Positions 6,828 to 14,553 of a DNA stretch of 26,923 bases are shown piece after piece. Origin of the DNA: a virus. The stretch lies in IMG/VR virus record IMGVR_UViG_3300046009_004047, positions 1 through 26,923 of that record. The stretch is one strand, 5' to 3'. The notes under the pieces are model-generated. The model searched no databases, was not told the origin of the DNA, and saw only the letters and a program-made list of their open reading frames with translations. Positions within the stretch are counted from its first letter, which is position 1. The number at the start of each line of letters is the position of its first letter. A program made the position numbers and the translations under genes.

Positions 6828-7403
6828 ATGGCAAAACCTAACAAAACATTAATCGAGTGTGTAGCCGCAACTTTGGTTGGTGGTTTCACATACACCATAC
6901 CACTACAACATTCAAGCTTAGTTAAAGACGGATTGGTGGAAGTTAATCCAGCGGTTACTGATCCAAACGGAAAAGGCATCGGTACACGTGCAACACAAGC
7001 AGGTATTGAACTGGTTCAAGAGTACGAAGCTTCAGCTACAAATGAACCAACTGATACACCTGAAGGATGGGATGCCCCTACTGATGCGCCCACTCCCATA
7101 CCAGCTAAAACTGGTAAATTTGTCATTGAAGATGCTGTACCAATGCCAAAAATTAAAAGGGTAGGTGGTGGTAATAGCCTATATCCTTTTGATGCTTTGG
7201 AAGTTGGACAATCTTTTTTTGTGGGCAAAGAAGCTAAATCGTTGGCTTCAACTGTTGCTAATGCAAACTTGCGCTATTCTGAGGTTATTCCAGGTGAAAC
7301 GCGCATTAATAGAAAAGGTGTTGAAGTGCCTAAAACTACCCAAACCCGCAAATTTGAAGTTCGTGCGGTTGACGGTGGTGCTAGAATCTGGCGTACTGCA
7401 TAA
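6828..7403 (+). CDS. Phage protein with C-terminal small repeat domain (191 aa)
   Basis: A TTG at 6816 is in frame, but ATG 6828 has GGAG six bases upstream and is chosen. The N-terminal part (about 1-65) is a compact domain with VAATLVGGFTYTIPLQ. A proline/threonine linker follows (DTPEGWDAPTDAPTPIP). The C-terminal 75 residues begin YPFDALEVGQSFFVGKEA and end RKFEVRAVDGGARIWR. That pattern matches the two repeats of the 164-aa protein at 5117. Function unknown. It has its own strong promoter, so it is probably well expressed, and it is followed directly by the structured RNA. Confidence 0.75.
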   Translation: MAKPNKTLIECVAATLVGGFTYTIPLQHSSLVKDGLVEVNPAVTDPNGKGIGTRATQAGIELVQEYEASATNEPTDTPEGWDAPTDAPTPIPAKTGKFVIEDAVPMPKIKRVGGGNSLYPFDALEVGQSFFVGKEAKSLASTVANANLRYSEVIPGETRINRKGVEVPKTTQTRKFEVRAVDGGARIWRTA

Positions 7404-7420
7404 TTAATAAATAGTTTAAA

Positions 7421-7686
7421 CCTAGCTAGTCAGGTTAAGGCTAGCTGACTTTGCCCGTTTCAAAGCAAATGGGTGCTAAGTTTTGAAGGATTGGTTATTA
7501 ACCTGACTTGCGTATCGGGTGCGCTACAGCTAAACGAGCTGAATAATAGCCAATCACTTGAAAGCTTAAACTTAGACAGGCAAGGTGGTCGGAAAAATTA
7601 CCTCCCGTTTAAGCTTTCTTCAGTTTGTTCCGACCTTTCTAAAGAAGGTAACTCCACAGCCAGCCTTTAAAAAGCTGGCTTTTTTT
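7421..7686 (+). ncRNA. Candidate structured RNA with two consecutive pseudoknots
   Basis: Long perfect helices fall in interlocking order. A: 7428-7438 pairs with 7498-7508 (11 bp). B: 7489-7500 pairs with 7544-7555 (12 bp, one G-U); A and B share three bases, so one gives up its end. Small hairpins 7454-7460/7467-7473 and 7527-7531/7537-7541 lie inside. C: 7560-7571 pairs with 7607-7618 (12 bp). D: 7587-7594 pairs with 7628-7635 (8 bp), crossing C. A terminator stem closes the region at 7658-7680. No convincing gene fits here. It does not show the conserved sequences of tmRNA, RNase P or group I introns. Likely transcribed from the 6763 promoter as a 3' RNA; function unknown. Confidence 0.65.
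7658..7686 (+). terminator. Intrinsic terminator closing the structured RNA
   Basis: Stem AGCCAGC (7658-7664) / GCTGGCT (7674-7680), nine-base loop, then a run of six more T residues. A standard rho-independent terminator. It separates the early transcription unit and the structured RNA from the packaging genes. Confidence 0.9.
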
Positions 7687-7739
7687 ATGTTTTGCCTATA
7701 CTATTTTGTAGAATTTTTAATAAATTATACGGGTACGAT

Positions 7740-7994
7740 ATGGACATACAAACAGCTTTTAATATTGCTTTAAGTATTTTGGGAACTTTATTCGGTTGGT
7801 TATTGCATACATTGTGGGGATCAATAACTAAACTGCAAGAAGAAAATAAGGACATTGTTAAAAAGATTGGAGAAATAGAAGTTTTGGTTGCTGGTGATTA
7901 TGTTAAGCGCGAAAGTTTTGAAAAAACCATCGAAGCTTTATTTCGTAAAATTGATGGTTTATATGACTTGTTAAGTAAAAAAGCTGATAAATGA
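7740..7994 (+). CDS. Membrane-anchored coiled-coil protein, holin-like (84 aa)
   Basis: ATG 7740 is preferred over the TTG at 7692, which lies in the terminator tail. One transmembrane helix is visible at residues 5-25 (TAFNIALSILGTLFGWLLHTLW). It is followed by a charged coiled coil (ITKLQEENKDIVKKIGEIEVL) and a second amphipathic helix. This layout is common in small phage proteins near terminase or lysis genes that are often labelled holin-like. A lysis or inner-membrane role is possible but not shown. Its stop overlaps the next start by four bases. Confidence 0.65.
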   Translation: MDIQTAFNIALSILGTLFGWLLHTLWGSITKLQEENKDIVKKIGEIEVLVAGDYVKRESFEKTIEALFRKIDGLYDLLSKKADK

Positions 7995-8134
7995 ATATCG
8001 AAAAGCTACAGTGTATTATTAACGAATTAGAAGAATTTAGGGGTAGTCTATACCCACATGATATAGATTTATTTGTTGCATATTCAAATTCAATTGATGA
8101 GTTGGTTAGATTAATAAATCAATTGCAAAAATAA
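7991..8134 (+). CDS. Small hypothetical phage protein (47 aa)
   Basis: ATG 7991 overlaps the stop of the membrane protein gene (ATGA), which suggests coupled translation. The product is acidic and helical (IEKLQCIINELEEFRGSLY ... IDELVRLINQLQ), the kind of pattern seen in small helical bundles. No family recognised. Confidence 0.5.
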   Translation: MNIEKLQCIINELEEFRGSLYPHDIDLFVAYSNSIDELVRLINQLQK

Positions 8135-8192
8135 TTGTTGAACATTTTTATTAGATATGATATTGAGCGTTAAAAGTTAATCGGATAAGGCA

Positions 8193-8573
8193 ATGACTGA
8201 AGATAAACAAAAATTTGTTGAACTGTGGGTAAGATACGGTGATGCGTATAAAGCAGCGTCTGATTTATATCCTGGCGAGTATGGCAAATGTTTAGAAATT
8301 GCTAACACTTGGCCTTTAGACGTTGAGATTTTAGCTGCCAAAATTAAATATATTGATAGTCATGGTGTACCTATGCCTATCGATGATGTGGGCTTAGTTG
8401 CTGAGTTATTAGAAGTTGCTAGAAGTGCAAAATATGTTGATGAAAAAGTTAAAGCTTACAATCTAATTGCTGAAATAACCGGCGCAAAAAAGAACAATCA
8501 AAAAATTGAAATGCCTATAATTCAAAGTGAACCATTTAGAGTGGTGCTTGCTGGCGATGATGTAAATATATAG
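8193..8573 (+). CDS. terS: Terminase small subunit
   Basis: Starts at ATG 8193 with AAGG close upstream. The N-terminus (DKQKFVELWVRYGDAYKAASDLYP) has the helix-rich, helix-turn-helix-like look of small terminase subunits. It is followed by a central helical oligomerisation part and a basic tail (ITGAKKNNQKIEMP). Position directly before the large terminase supports the call. It would recognise phage DNA and regulate the large subunit at the start of packaging. Length (126 aa) is on the short side but within the range of phage small terminases. Assignment rests mainly on fold pattern and context. Confidence 0.8.
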   Translation: MTEDKQKFVELWVRYGDAYKAASDLYPGEYGKCLEIANTWPLDVEILAAKIKYIDSHGVPMPIDDVGLVAELLEVARSAKYVDEKVKAYNLIAEITGAKKNNQKIEMPIIQSEPFRVVLAGDDVNI

Positions 8574-8579
8574 TTAATA

Positions 8580-9908
8580 ATGAAACTAACTGAAAAACAA
8601 CAGGAAGCACAAAAGATACTTGCTTCATTCGCCTTATATTTAATGCTGTTCGGTGGTTCCCGTTCAGGTAAAACTTTTTTATTAGTTCGTAATGTAGTTT
8701 TAAGGGCTTTAAAATCCCCAGGATCAAGACATTGTATTTTAAGGTTTCGATTTAACCATATTAAATCATCTATTATTTTTGACACTTTCCCAAAGGTGAT
8801 GAAAATATGCTTTTCTGATATTGAATGGAAATTAAATAAAACAGATTGGTTTGTAACATTACCTAACGGTTCTGAAATTTGGTTCGGTGGTATGGATGAT
8901 AAACAACGAACTGAAAAGATATTAGGTAATGAATATGTAACTATATACTTTAACGAATGTTCGCAATTGTCATATTCTGCGGTTGGATTGGTCGTTACTC
9001 GTTTAGCGCAACAATGCTATGAATATGTTAATGGTGAGCAAGGTAAATTATTAACTCCAAGATTGTATTTTGACTGTAATCCGCCTAATAAATTACATTG
9101 GACTTATTTACTGTTTGTTAAGTTTGTTGATCCTGAAACTAAAGAACCTTTAAAAAATCCTGAAAAGTATAAATCAATTAAAATGAACCCTGCTGACAAC
9201 AAGGTTAATTTAACTGAAACTTACTTAGAAACTTTGGCTAGTTTACCAGCTAGGTTGAGAAAACGTTTTATTGATGGTGATTTTGCCGATGCTAATCCAG
9301 ATGGTTTATTCAACGATGAAACTATTGAAAAATGGCGAGTTTTGGATGGTCGGGTTCCTGAGTTTGTTCGTGTTGTGGTTGCTTGTGACCCTAGTGGATC
9401 AGATGATACAGATAATGCTGGAAATGATGCGATAGGGATTGCCGTGGTGGGCCTTGGTGTTGATGGCAACGTCTACCTATTAGAAGATTGCACAGTGAAA
9501 GCTGGCCCTGCTGTATGGGGTAGAATTGTGACGACTGCTTATGATCGACACAAGGCAGATGTTGTTGTTGGTGAAATGAACTTTGGTGGTGCTATGGTTA
9601 AGTTTGTTATTCAAACTAGCCGACCCGGAACGCCATTTATGCCCGTTACTGCTTCAAGAGGTAAAGCTGTTCGGGCTGAACCTGTATCGGCTTTATATGA
9701 AGAAGGTAAAGTAAGACATGTGGGCTACTTTCGTGAACTTGAAGAAGAATTGAGTGGTTTTTCAAGTATGGGATATGTGGGCGAACATTCCCCTAATAGA
9801 GCAGATGCTTTAATATGGGCGATAACTGCATTATTTCCAGGTGCAACTAAAAAACAAAATAACGTTAATCAAAAATTGGCTTTGCCGGTGGTGAATCATT
9901 ATGGATAA
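8580..9908 (+). CDS. terL: Terminase large subunit (packaging ATPase/nuclease)
   Basis: The ATPase domain has Walker A GGSRSGKT (residues 25-32) and Walker B TIYFNE (121-126). The C-terminal RNase H-like nuclease shows VVVACDPSG with D270, GEMNFGG around E332, and NRADALIWAITALFP with D409. All key acidic residues are present, and the 442-aa length is normal. The protein cuts concatemeric DNA and pumps it into the prohead through the portal. It follows the small subunit by six bases and overlaps the portal gene by eight, as in P22-like packaging modules. Confidence 0.95.
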   Translation: MKLTEKQQEAQKILASFALYLMLFGGSRSGKTFLLVRNVVLRALKSPGSRHCILRFRFNHIKSSIIFDTFPKVMKICFSDIEWKLNKTDWFVTLPNGSEIWFGGMDDKQRTEKILGNEYVTIYFNECSQLSYSAVGLVVTRLAQQCYEYVNGEQGKLLTPRLYFDCNPPNKLHWTYLLFVKFVDPETKEPLKNPEKYKSIKMNPADNKVNLTETYLETLASLPARLRKRFIDGDFADANPDGLFNDETIEKWRVLDGRVPEFVRVVVACDPSGSDDTDNAGNDAIGIAVVGLGVDGNVYLLEDCTVKAGPAVWGRIVTTAYDRHKADVVVGEMNFGGAMVKFVIQTSRPGTPFMPVTASRGKAVRAEPVSALYEEGKVRHVGYFRELEEELSGFSSMGYVGEHSPNRADALIWAITALFPGATKKQNNVNQKLALPVVNHYG

Positions 9909-11865
9909 ACAAGAAAAATTAGCTAAAGTTCATTCTGAAGCAATGGCTGAATTTGCAAAAATACAAAGTGCTTTACGAAACGAACGGCTTCAATGCCTGA
10001 AGGATCGTCGTTTTTATTCGGTTCCTGGCGCTCAATGGGAAGGCCCATTAGGTATTCAATTTGAAAATAAACCTAAGTTTGAAGTTAATAAAATTCATTT
10101 AGCTGTAATTAGAATTGTAAACGAATATCGAAACAATAAAGTCGATTGTTTATTTGTACCTAAAAATGGTGAAAGTTCAGATAGGTTATCAGATACTTGT
10201 AATGGTTTATACCGTGCCGATGAACAAGATAGTTCTGCTGAAGAAGCTTATGATAACGCTTTTGAAGAAGCTATTGGTGGTGGTTATGGTGCATGGAGAT
10301 TACGTTGCGATTATGAGGACGATGAGGATGAAGAAAATGAATATAAACGCATTAAAATCGAACCTATATTTGATGCTGATAGTTGTGTGTTTTTTGATTT
10401 AGGTGCAAAAAGACAAGATAAAGCTGATGCTAAAAGTTGTTATGTTTTAACGTCATATACACATGATGCTTTTGAAGCTGAATGGGGTAAAAGTGCAGCG
10501 TCAATTGGTAAACTAATACATCAAAGTGAATTTGATTGGCTAACACCTAATGTTGTATATGTTGCTGAATATTATAGAGTTGAAGAAGTTAAAGAAACTC
10601 TACATATTTATCGTGGTTTAATGGGCGATGAAATTAAAATATGGGATGAAGAATTAAAAGAAGATGAAGAAAAGTTACGTGAACTTTCTGCAACTGGTTA
10701 TAAAGAAGTTAGACAAAAGAAAGTAAAAAGAAAACGTGTTCGTTTGTATATTATTGACGGTAAGGAAATTTTAGAAGATCAGGGGTATATTCCTGGTAAA
10801 AACATCCCTATTGTACCTGTATATGGTAAACGTTGGTTTGTTGATAATGTTGAACGTTGTATGGGGCATGTTAGATTAGCTACAGATACACAACGTTTAA
10901 TCAATATGCAGCGTTCAAAGTTGGGTGAAATGTCTGCTTTATCGACTGTTGAAAAGCCTATATTTACACCAGAACAAATGTACGGCCATGTACAAATGTG
11001 GGCAGATGATAATATTCAAAATTACCCATATTTGCTAATTAATCCGATGATGGATCAAATGGGCCAACCTATTGCAACTGGGCCTGTTGCTTACACTAAG
11101 GTTGCAAATATACCACCAGCATTAGCGGCTTTATTACAAATCACCGAACAAGACATGCAGGATTTGTTGGGCAATCAACAAGCTGCTGAACAGATTGAAA
11201 GTAATTTAAGTGGTAGAGCTGTTGAGTTAATTCAAAACAAACTTGATATGCAAACATTCATTTATATATCGAATTTTGCCAAAGCTAAAAAAAGAAGTGG
11301 TGAAATTTGGTTGTCTATGGCTAAAGAAGTTTTAATTGAAGAAAACAGAAAGTTAAAAACAATTGACGGTAGTGGTGAAAAATCACAAATTCAAATTAGA
11401 AAACCGATAATTGAAGATAATGAACTGACGTATGAAAACAACATATCTGAAGCTAGTTTTGATGTTGATATTGATATTGGACCAACTTCATCAACTAAAA
11501 GAAATGCTACAGTTAGATCATTAACTAATATTTTACCTTTGACACAAGACCCTGAAGTAAGTCAAGTGTTGACAGGTATGATTATGATGAATATGGAAGG
11601 TGAAGGTATATCTGATGTTCGTGATTACTTTAGACAAAAATTAATTAGAATGGGGGCAGTTAAACCAACTGATGAAGAAAAACAACAATTAGCTGCTGAA
11701 CAAGCTAACCAACAACCTGATGCAAACACAACATTCTTAATGAAGTCTGCTGAAGAAGCTGAAGCTAAAGCTGCTAACGAAAGGTCACAAACTATGTTGA
11801 ACGCTGCTAAAACTGAAAAAACTCAAGCTGAAACTAAAGTTTTGTTATCTGGTGGTGGTAATTAA
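9901..11865 (+). CDS. P22-like portal protein (654 aa)
   Basis: The start overlaps the large terminase end by eight bases. The N-terminal half resembles P22 portal: DRRFYSVPGAQWEG, VNKIHLAVIRIVNEYRNN, an acidic loop (CDYEDDEDEENEY), then PIFDADSCVFFDLGAKRQDKADA and CYVLTSYTHDAF. The middle has YRVEEVKETLHIYRG and PIVPVYGKRWFVDNVERCMGHVRLATDTQRLIN, typical of this family. The C-terminus is an alanine/glutamate-rich helix (EEAEAKAANERS), matching the helical barrel of P22 portal, though shorter. It forms the dodecameric DNA gate at one capsid vertex. Confidence 0.93.
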   Translation: MDKQEKLAKVHSEAMAEFAKIQSALRNERLQCLKDRRFYSVPGAQWEGPLGIQFENKPKFEVNKIHLAVIRIVNEYRNNKVDCLFVPKNGESSDRLSDTCNGLYRADEQDSSAEEAYDNAFEEAIGGGYGAWRLRCDYEDDEDEENEYKRIKIEPIFDADSCVFFDLGAKRQDKADAKSCYVLTSYTHDAFEAEWGKSAASIGKLIHQSEFDWLTPNVVYVAEYYRVEEVKETLHIYRGLMGDEIKIWDEELKEDEEKLRELSATGYKEVRQKKVKRKRVRLYIIDGKEILEDQGYIPGKNIPIVPVYGKRWFVDNVERCMGHVRLATDTQRLINMQRSKLGEMSALSTVEKPIFTPEQMYGHVQMWADDNIQNYPYLLINPMMDQMGQPIATGPVAYTKVANIPPALAALLQITEQDMQDLLGNQQAAEQIESNLSGRAVELIQNKLDMQTFIYISNFAKAKKRSGEIWLSMAKEVLIEENRKLKTIDGSGEKSQIQIRKPIIEDNELTYENNISEASFDVDIDIGPTSSTKRNATVRSLTNILPLTQDPEVSQVLTGMIMMNMEGEGISDVRDYFRQKLIRMGAVKPTDEEKQQLAAEQANQQPDANTTFLMKSAEEAEAKAANERSQTMLNAAKTEKTQAETKVLLSGGGN

Positions 11866-11880
11866 AATTAATGTACTTCA

Positions 11881-11914
11881 TGCCCACAAAATACTTGAAT
11901 TATTATTGTGGGTA
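11881..11914. other. Inverted pair of TGTGGGYA motifs (hairpin)
   Basis: TGCCCACAA (11881-11889) can pair with TTGTGGGTA (11906-11914) in a 9-bp stem with one G-U. It lies in the portal-scaffold gap and overlaps the candidate promoter there. It could be a weak terminator-like stem, though no T-run follows, or a dyad binding site. Confidence 0.55.
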
Positions 11915-11924
11915 TGTATATACT
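11895..11924 (+). promoter_or_regulatory. Candidate promoter before scaffold/coat genes
   Basis: TTGAAT (11895-11900), 18-base spacer, TATACT (11919-11924), with start expected near 11931. The spacer contains a TGTGGGTA element. A small hairpin, CAACTG (11939-11944)/CAGTTG (11950-11955), would lie at the 5' end of the transcript. It would boost scaffold and coat expression; support is by consensus match only. Confidence 0.5.
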
Positions 11925-11975
11925 ATGAGCAAGGTTTCCAACTGACCTACAGTTGAGTATTTTAGGATATTAAAA

Positions 11976-12827
11976 ATGTTAGAAAATGAAGCAGATTTAG
12001 ATGTTAATGAAAACAAAGATGAAGAATTAAATTTAGATAATGCAGTTGAAACTGAAGTTGAGGTTGATAGTGCATTAAATGAAGGTGATTCTGAAGATGA
12101 AGTTATAATTAGCATTGAAGGTGAGTCGCTACCACCAGATGAAGTTGAAGATGAATCTAAAGCCCCTGATTGGGTTAAAGATTTGCGTAAACAACATCGG
12201 GAGTTGGTTAAGAAAAATAAGGAACTTGAAACTGAACTTGAAAAAGTAAAGCCGAAAGAACCTGAAATAACTTTACCAGCAAAACCGACATTAGCTGATT
12301 GTGATTATGATGCTGATGAATTTGAAACTCGTATAGAAAAATGGCACTCACAAAAATTAGCTTTTGAGGCAAAACAAAAAGCCGATGAAGAAGCTAAGGA
12401 AAATGAGAAAAAGATTTGGCAAAATAAACTTGATAACTACGGCAAATTAAAATCTGAACTTAAAGTTAAAGATTTTGAAAATGCTGAAGAAGTTGTTAAG
12501 GTTAGTTTAAATAACGTACAACAAGGCATTATTGTTGATGTTGTTGAAAATCCTGCTGTTTTAGTTTATGCACTTGGTAAAAATGAAAAGTTGTTGAAAG
12601 AATTAGCAAGTTTGAAACCTGCTCAGTTCGCACATGCTTTAGGTAAATTGGAAACTAAATTGAAAATTACTGAGAAAAAATCACCACCAGCTATGCGTAT
12701 TCCTAACGGTAACGGTAACGGTAACGGTGTCGATTCAACTCTTGAACGTTTACGAGCTGAAGCTGAAAAAACCGGCGATATGACAAAGGTTTTGGCTTAT
12801 AAAAAACAGCTTAAAAATAAATCTTAA
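11976..12827 (+). CDS. Scaffolding protein (P22 gp8-like)
   Basis: ATG 11976 with AGGA eight bases upstream. The N-terminal 60 residues are extremely acidic. A long charged coiled coil follows (DLRKQHRELVKKNKELETELEKVK and the KQKADEEAKENEKKIW region). The C-terminus has an NGNGNGNG hinge followed by a short basic helix (TLERLRAEAEKTGDMTKV ... KKQLKNKS), which fits the coat-binding C-terminal helices of P22 scaffold. It sits between portal and coat and is close to P22 scaffold in size. It directs prohead assembly and is then released. The assignment rests on context and composition, as scaffold sequences diverge quickly. Confidence 0.85.
   Translation: MLENEADLDVNENKDEELNLDNAVETEVEVDSALNEGDSEDEVIISIEGESLPPDEVEDESKAPDWVKDLRKQHRELVKKNKELETELEKVKPKEPEITLPAKPTLADCDYDADEFETRIEKWHSQKLAFEAKQKADEEAKENEKKIWQNKLDNYGKLKSELKVKDFENAEEVVKVSLNNVQQGIIVDVVENPAVLVYALGKNEKLLKELASLKPAQFAHALGKLETKLKITEKKSPPAMRIPNGNGNGNGVDSTLERLRAEAEKTGDMTKVLAYKKQLKNKS
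12705..12728 (+). repeat. Four tandem AACGGT units in the scaffold gene
   Basis: Four exact in-frame copies of AACGGT encode an (Asn-Gly)x4 flexible hinge between the body of the scaffold and its basic C-terminal helix. Such a microsatellite can gain or lose units without a frameshift. Confidence 0.85.
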
Positions 12828-12845
12828 TTTTATCTGGTGATAGAA

Positions 12846-14228
12846 ATGAAAAAAACTTACATTAAGGCTTATGCCTTGGCTATTGTTGCTTATATTGGTG
12901 AATTGCTGTATTGCAATTTTATTTTGCCGTTTGTTCAACGAACTGGTTTGATGATGTATGCAAATGCGTTCAGTAAAGAAGAACGAATTGCATTTGAAGC
13001 TTTGTTGGAAGGTTTCAACGATGCGTTAGTTTTGAGCAATTTGGTGTCGGTTTATAACACTGATTCAACCATGATGGAACGAACTGGTAATGCTATTTGG
13101 CGACCACAACCTTATATTGCACAATCGTTTGATGGTACTGATATGACCTCAAACTTTAGGGATTATACTCAATTGTCTGTTCCTGCTACATTGGGTTATT
13201 CTAAATCAGTACCTTGGGCTTTGACTGCTTCAGAACTGCGTGATGCGTTGCAAGAAAATCGTTTAGGTGAAGCCGGTAAACAAAAACTTGCATCCGACAT
13301 TAACGTTGCTGTAACTACTGTTGCATCTAATCACGGTTCTTTGGTTGTTAAACGAACTGTAGCTGCTTCAGGTTTTGATGATGTTGCGTTGGCCGATACC
13401 TTGATGAATGAACAAGGTGTTAATATGTTGGATCGTAAACTGGCATTGTCAAGCCGCGATTACAACGGTATGGCAAGCAATTTAGCCAGTCGTCAAACAT
13501 TGGCAGGTAAACCACTAACTGCTTATGAAAAAGCATATGTTGGTGAAGTGTCCAGCTTTGAAACTTACAAAATGGACTATGCGAATCGTTTAACTGCAGC
13601 TGCTGGTGTTTCTGTTACTGTCAATGGTGCAAACCAAAGATATGTACCTAAAGCAACATCAACTGCTGGTACTGGTGAGGTTTCTAACGTTGATAACCGT
13701 TTCCAAAACTTAACAATCGGCGTTTCTTCAGGTACAGTTAAAGTTGGTGATGCGTTCACTATTGCTGGTGTTAATGCTGTTCACCATATCACCAAACAGG
13801 ATACAGGATCATTGAAAACATTCCGTGTAACTGCGATTGTTTCCGGTGGTGGTGGTGCTGGTGTTGTGCAAATCACACCACCTATTATTGCTGCTGACAG
13901 TTCACCAACCAATGCTGAGTTGTCATACAAGAACGTTACGGCAACACCCGCTAACGGTGCTGCAATCACTTTCTTGAATACTGTATCTGCCCCTGTGAAT
14001 CCTTTTTGGGTGAAAGATTCGATTGAATTGCTTCCAGGTCGTTACGCTGTTCCTTCTGATGCTGGTGCGGCTGTTCTGCGGGCTTCAACCGATCAAGGTA
14101 TTGAAGTGGTTATGCAAAAGTTCTATGACATTAACACTATGGTAACTAAATATCGTTTGGATACCTTGTTCGGTGTTGTGAATAAACAACCGCAAATGTC
14201 CGGTATCATTTTGTTTAACCAAACTTAA
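12846..14228 (+). CDS. Major capsid (coat) protein, P22 gp5-like
   Basis: ATG 12846 has GGTGA five bases upstream; a GTG at 12837 is a less likely start. The body matches P22-type coat proteins: NAFSKEERIAFEALLEGFNDALVLS, TMMERTGNAIWRPQPYIAQSF, then RFQNLTIG ... VGDAFTIAGVNAVHHI (the inserted domain region), and NPFWVKDSIELLPGRYAVP. Related coat proteins typically begin near the MANAF-like segment, here at nt 12951. The preceding 35 residues, including a hydrophobic stretch, are therefore an unusual extension, or the true start is downstream. It builds the icosahedral shell on the scaffold. A terminator follows the gene. Confidence 0.9.
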   Translation: MKKTYIKAYALAIVAYIGELLYCNFILPFVQRTGLMMYANAFSKEERIAFEALLEGFNDALVLSNLVSVYNTDSTMMERTGNAIWRPQPYIAQSFDGTDMTSNFRDYTQLSVPATLGYSKSVPWALTASELRDALQENRLGEAGKQKLASDINVAVTTVASNHGSLVVKRTVAASGFDDVALADTLMNEQGVNMLDRKLALSSRDYNGMASNLASRQTLAGKPLTAYEKAYVGEVSSFETYKMDYANRLTAAAGVSVTVNGANQRYVPKATSTAGTGEVSNVDNRFQNLTIGVSSGTVKVGDAFTIAGVNAVHHITKQDTGSLKTFRVTAIVSGGGGAGVVQITPPIIAADSSPTNAELSYKNVTATPANGAAITFLNTVSAPVNPFWVKDSIELLPGRYAVPSDAGAAVLRASTDQGIEVVMQKFYDINTMVTKYRLDTLFGVVNKQPQMSGIILFNQT

Positions 14229-14247
14229 AACTAACGGTCAATAATTG

Positions 14248-14276
14248 TGGGCATTTTCGGATGCCCATTTTTTTTT
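14248..14276 (+). terminator. Intrinsic terminator after the coat gene
   Basis: Perfect 7-bp stem TGGGCAT (14248-14254) / ATGCCCA (14261-14267), loop TTTCGG, then nine T residues. The left arm is built from a TGTGGGCA motif copy. It is placed to limit read-through from the highly expressed coat gene into tail genes. Confidence 0.92.
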
Positions 14277-14298
14277 AATTTATTTGGAGTATTGTTTT

Positions 14299-14553
14299 AT
14301 GAGTGGAAGAATGTTATATAAACATCCAGGCCCGCATGAAATTCATGGGGATCATTTCGACTATGCTATCTTCGATGATGACGAGGAAAGCGTACAAGCT
14401 GCTATTGATGAAGGTTGGTCACTTACTACCGATGAAGCTAAAGGTGTTCAACCTGCTGCCCCTGCGGTAGAAAAAACAACTAAATCTAAGTCGAAAGAAA
14501 AAGCCCCCGTTGAAGCAGGTTGGGGTACTAAAACCGATGATGCGAATATCTAA
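14299..14553 (+). CDS. Small conserved-looking phage head/tail-joining region protein (84 aa)
   Basis: The open frame begins at 14245, but ATG 14299 has TTGGAG nine bases upstream and lies beyond the terminator, so it is chosen. The N-terminus has MLYKHPGPHEIHGDHFDYAI and an acidic segment (FDDDEESVQAAIDEGW), followed by a lysine/alanine-rich low-complexity tail. Proteins of this form often follow the coat gene in short-tailed phages, with unknown role. It ends with a TAATG overlap to the next gene. Confidence 0.7.
   Translation: MSGRMLYKHPGPHEIHGDHFDYAIFDDDEESVQAAIDEGWSLTTDEAKGVQPAAPAVEKTTKSKSKEKAPVEAGWGTKTDDANI

Noticed and set aside
7428-7555. Group I intron core (P3-P7-P8-like topology)
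   Set aside because: The guanosine-binding and other conserved core sequences are not visible, and no gene is split at this place.
7473-7773. Plus-strand open frames at 7473-7670 and 7585-7773 in the intergenic region
   Set aside because: They cross the pseudoknot helices and the terminator, have no ribosome site, and their products look like random translation.
8138-8166. TTGAAC-N17-TATTGA promoter before the terminase genes
   Set aside because: Both boxes are weak matches in AT-rich DNA; alternatives in the same stretch fit equally poorly.
11660-11690. CTGATGA-GAAAA resembling hammerhead ribozyme core elements
   Set aside because: It lies within the portal coding sequence and no flanking stems could be formed.
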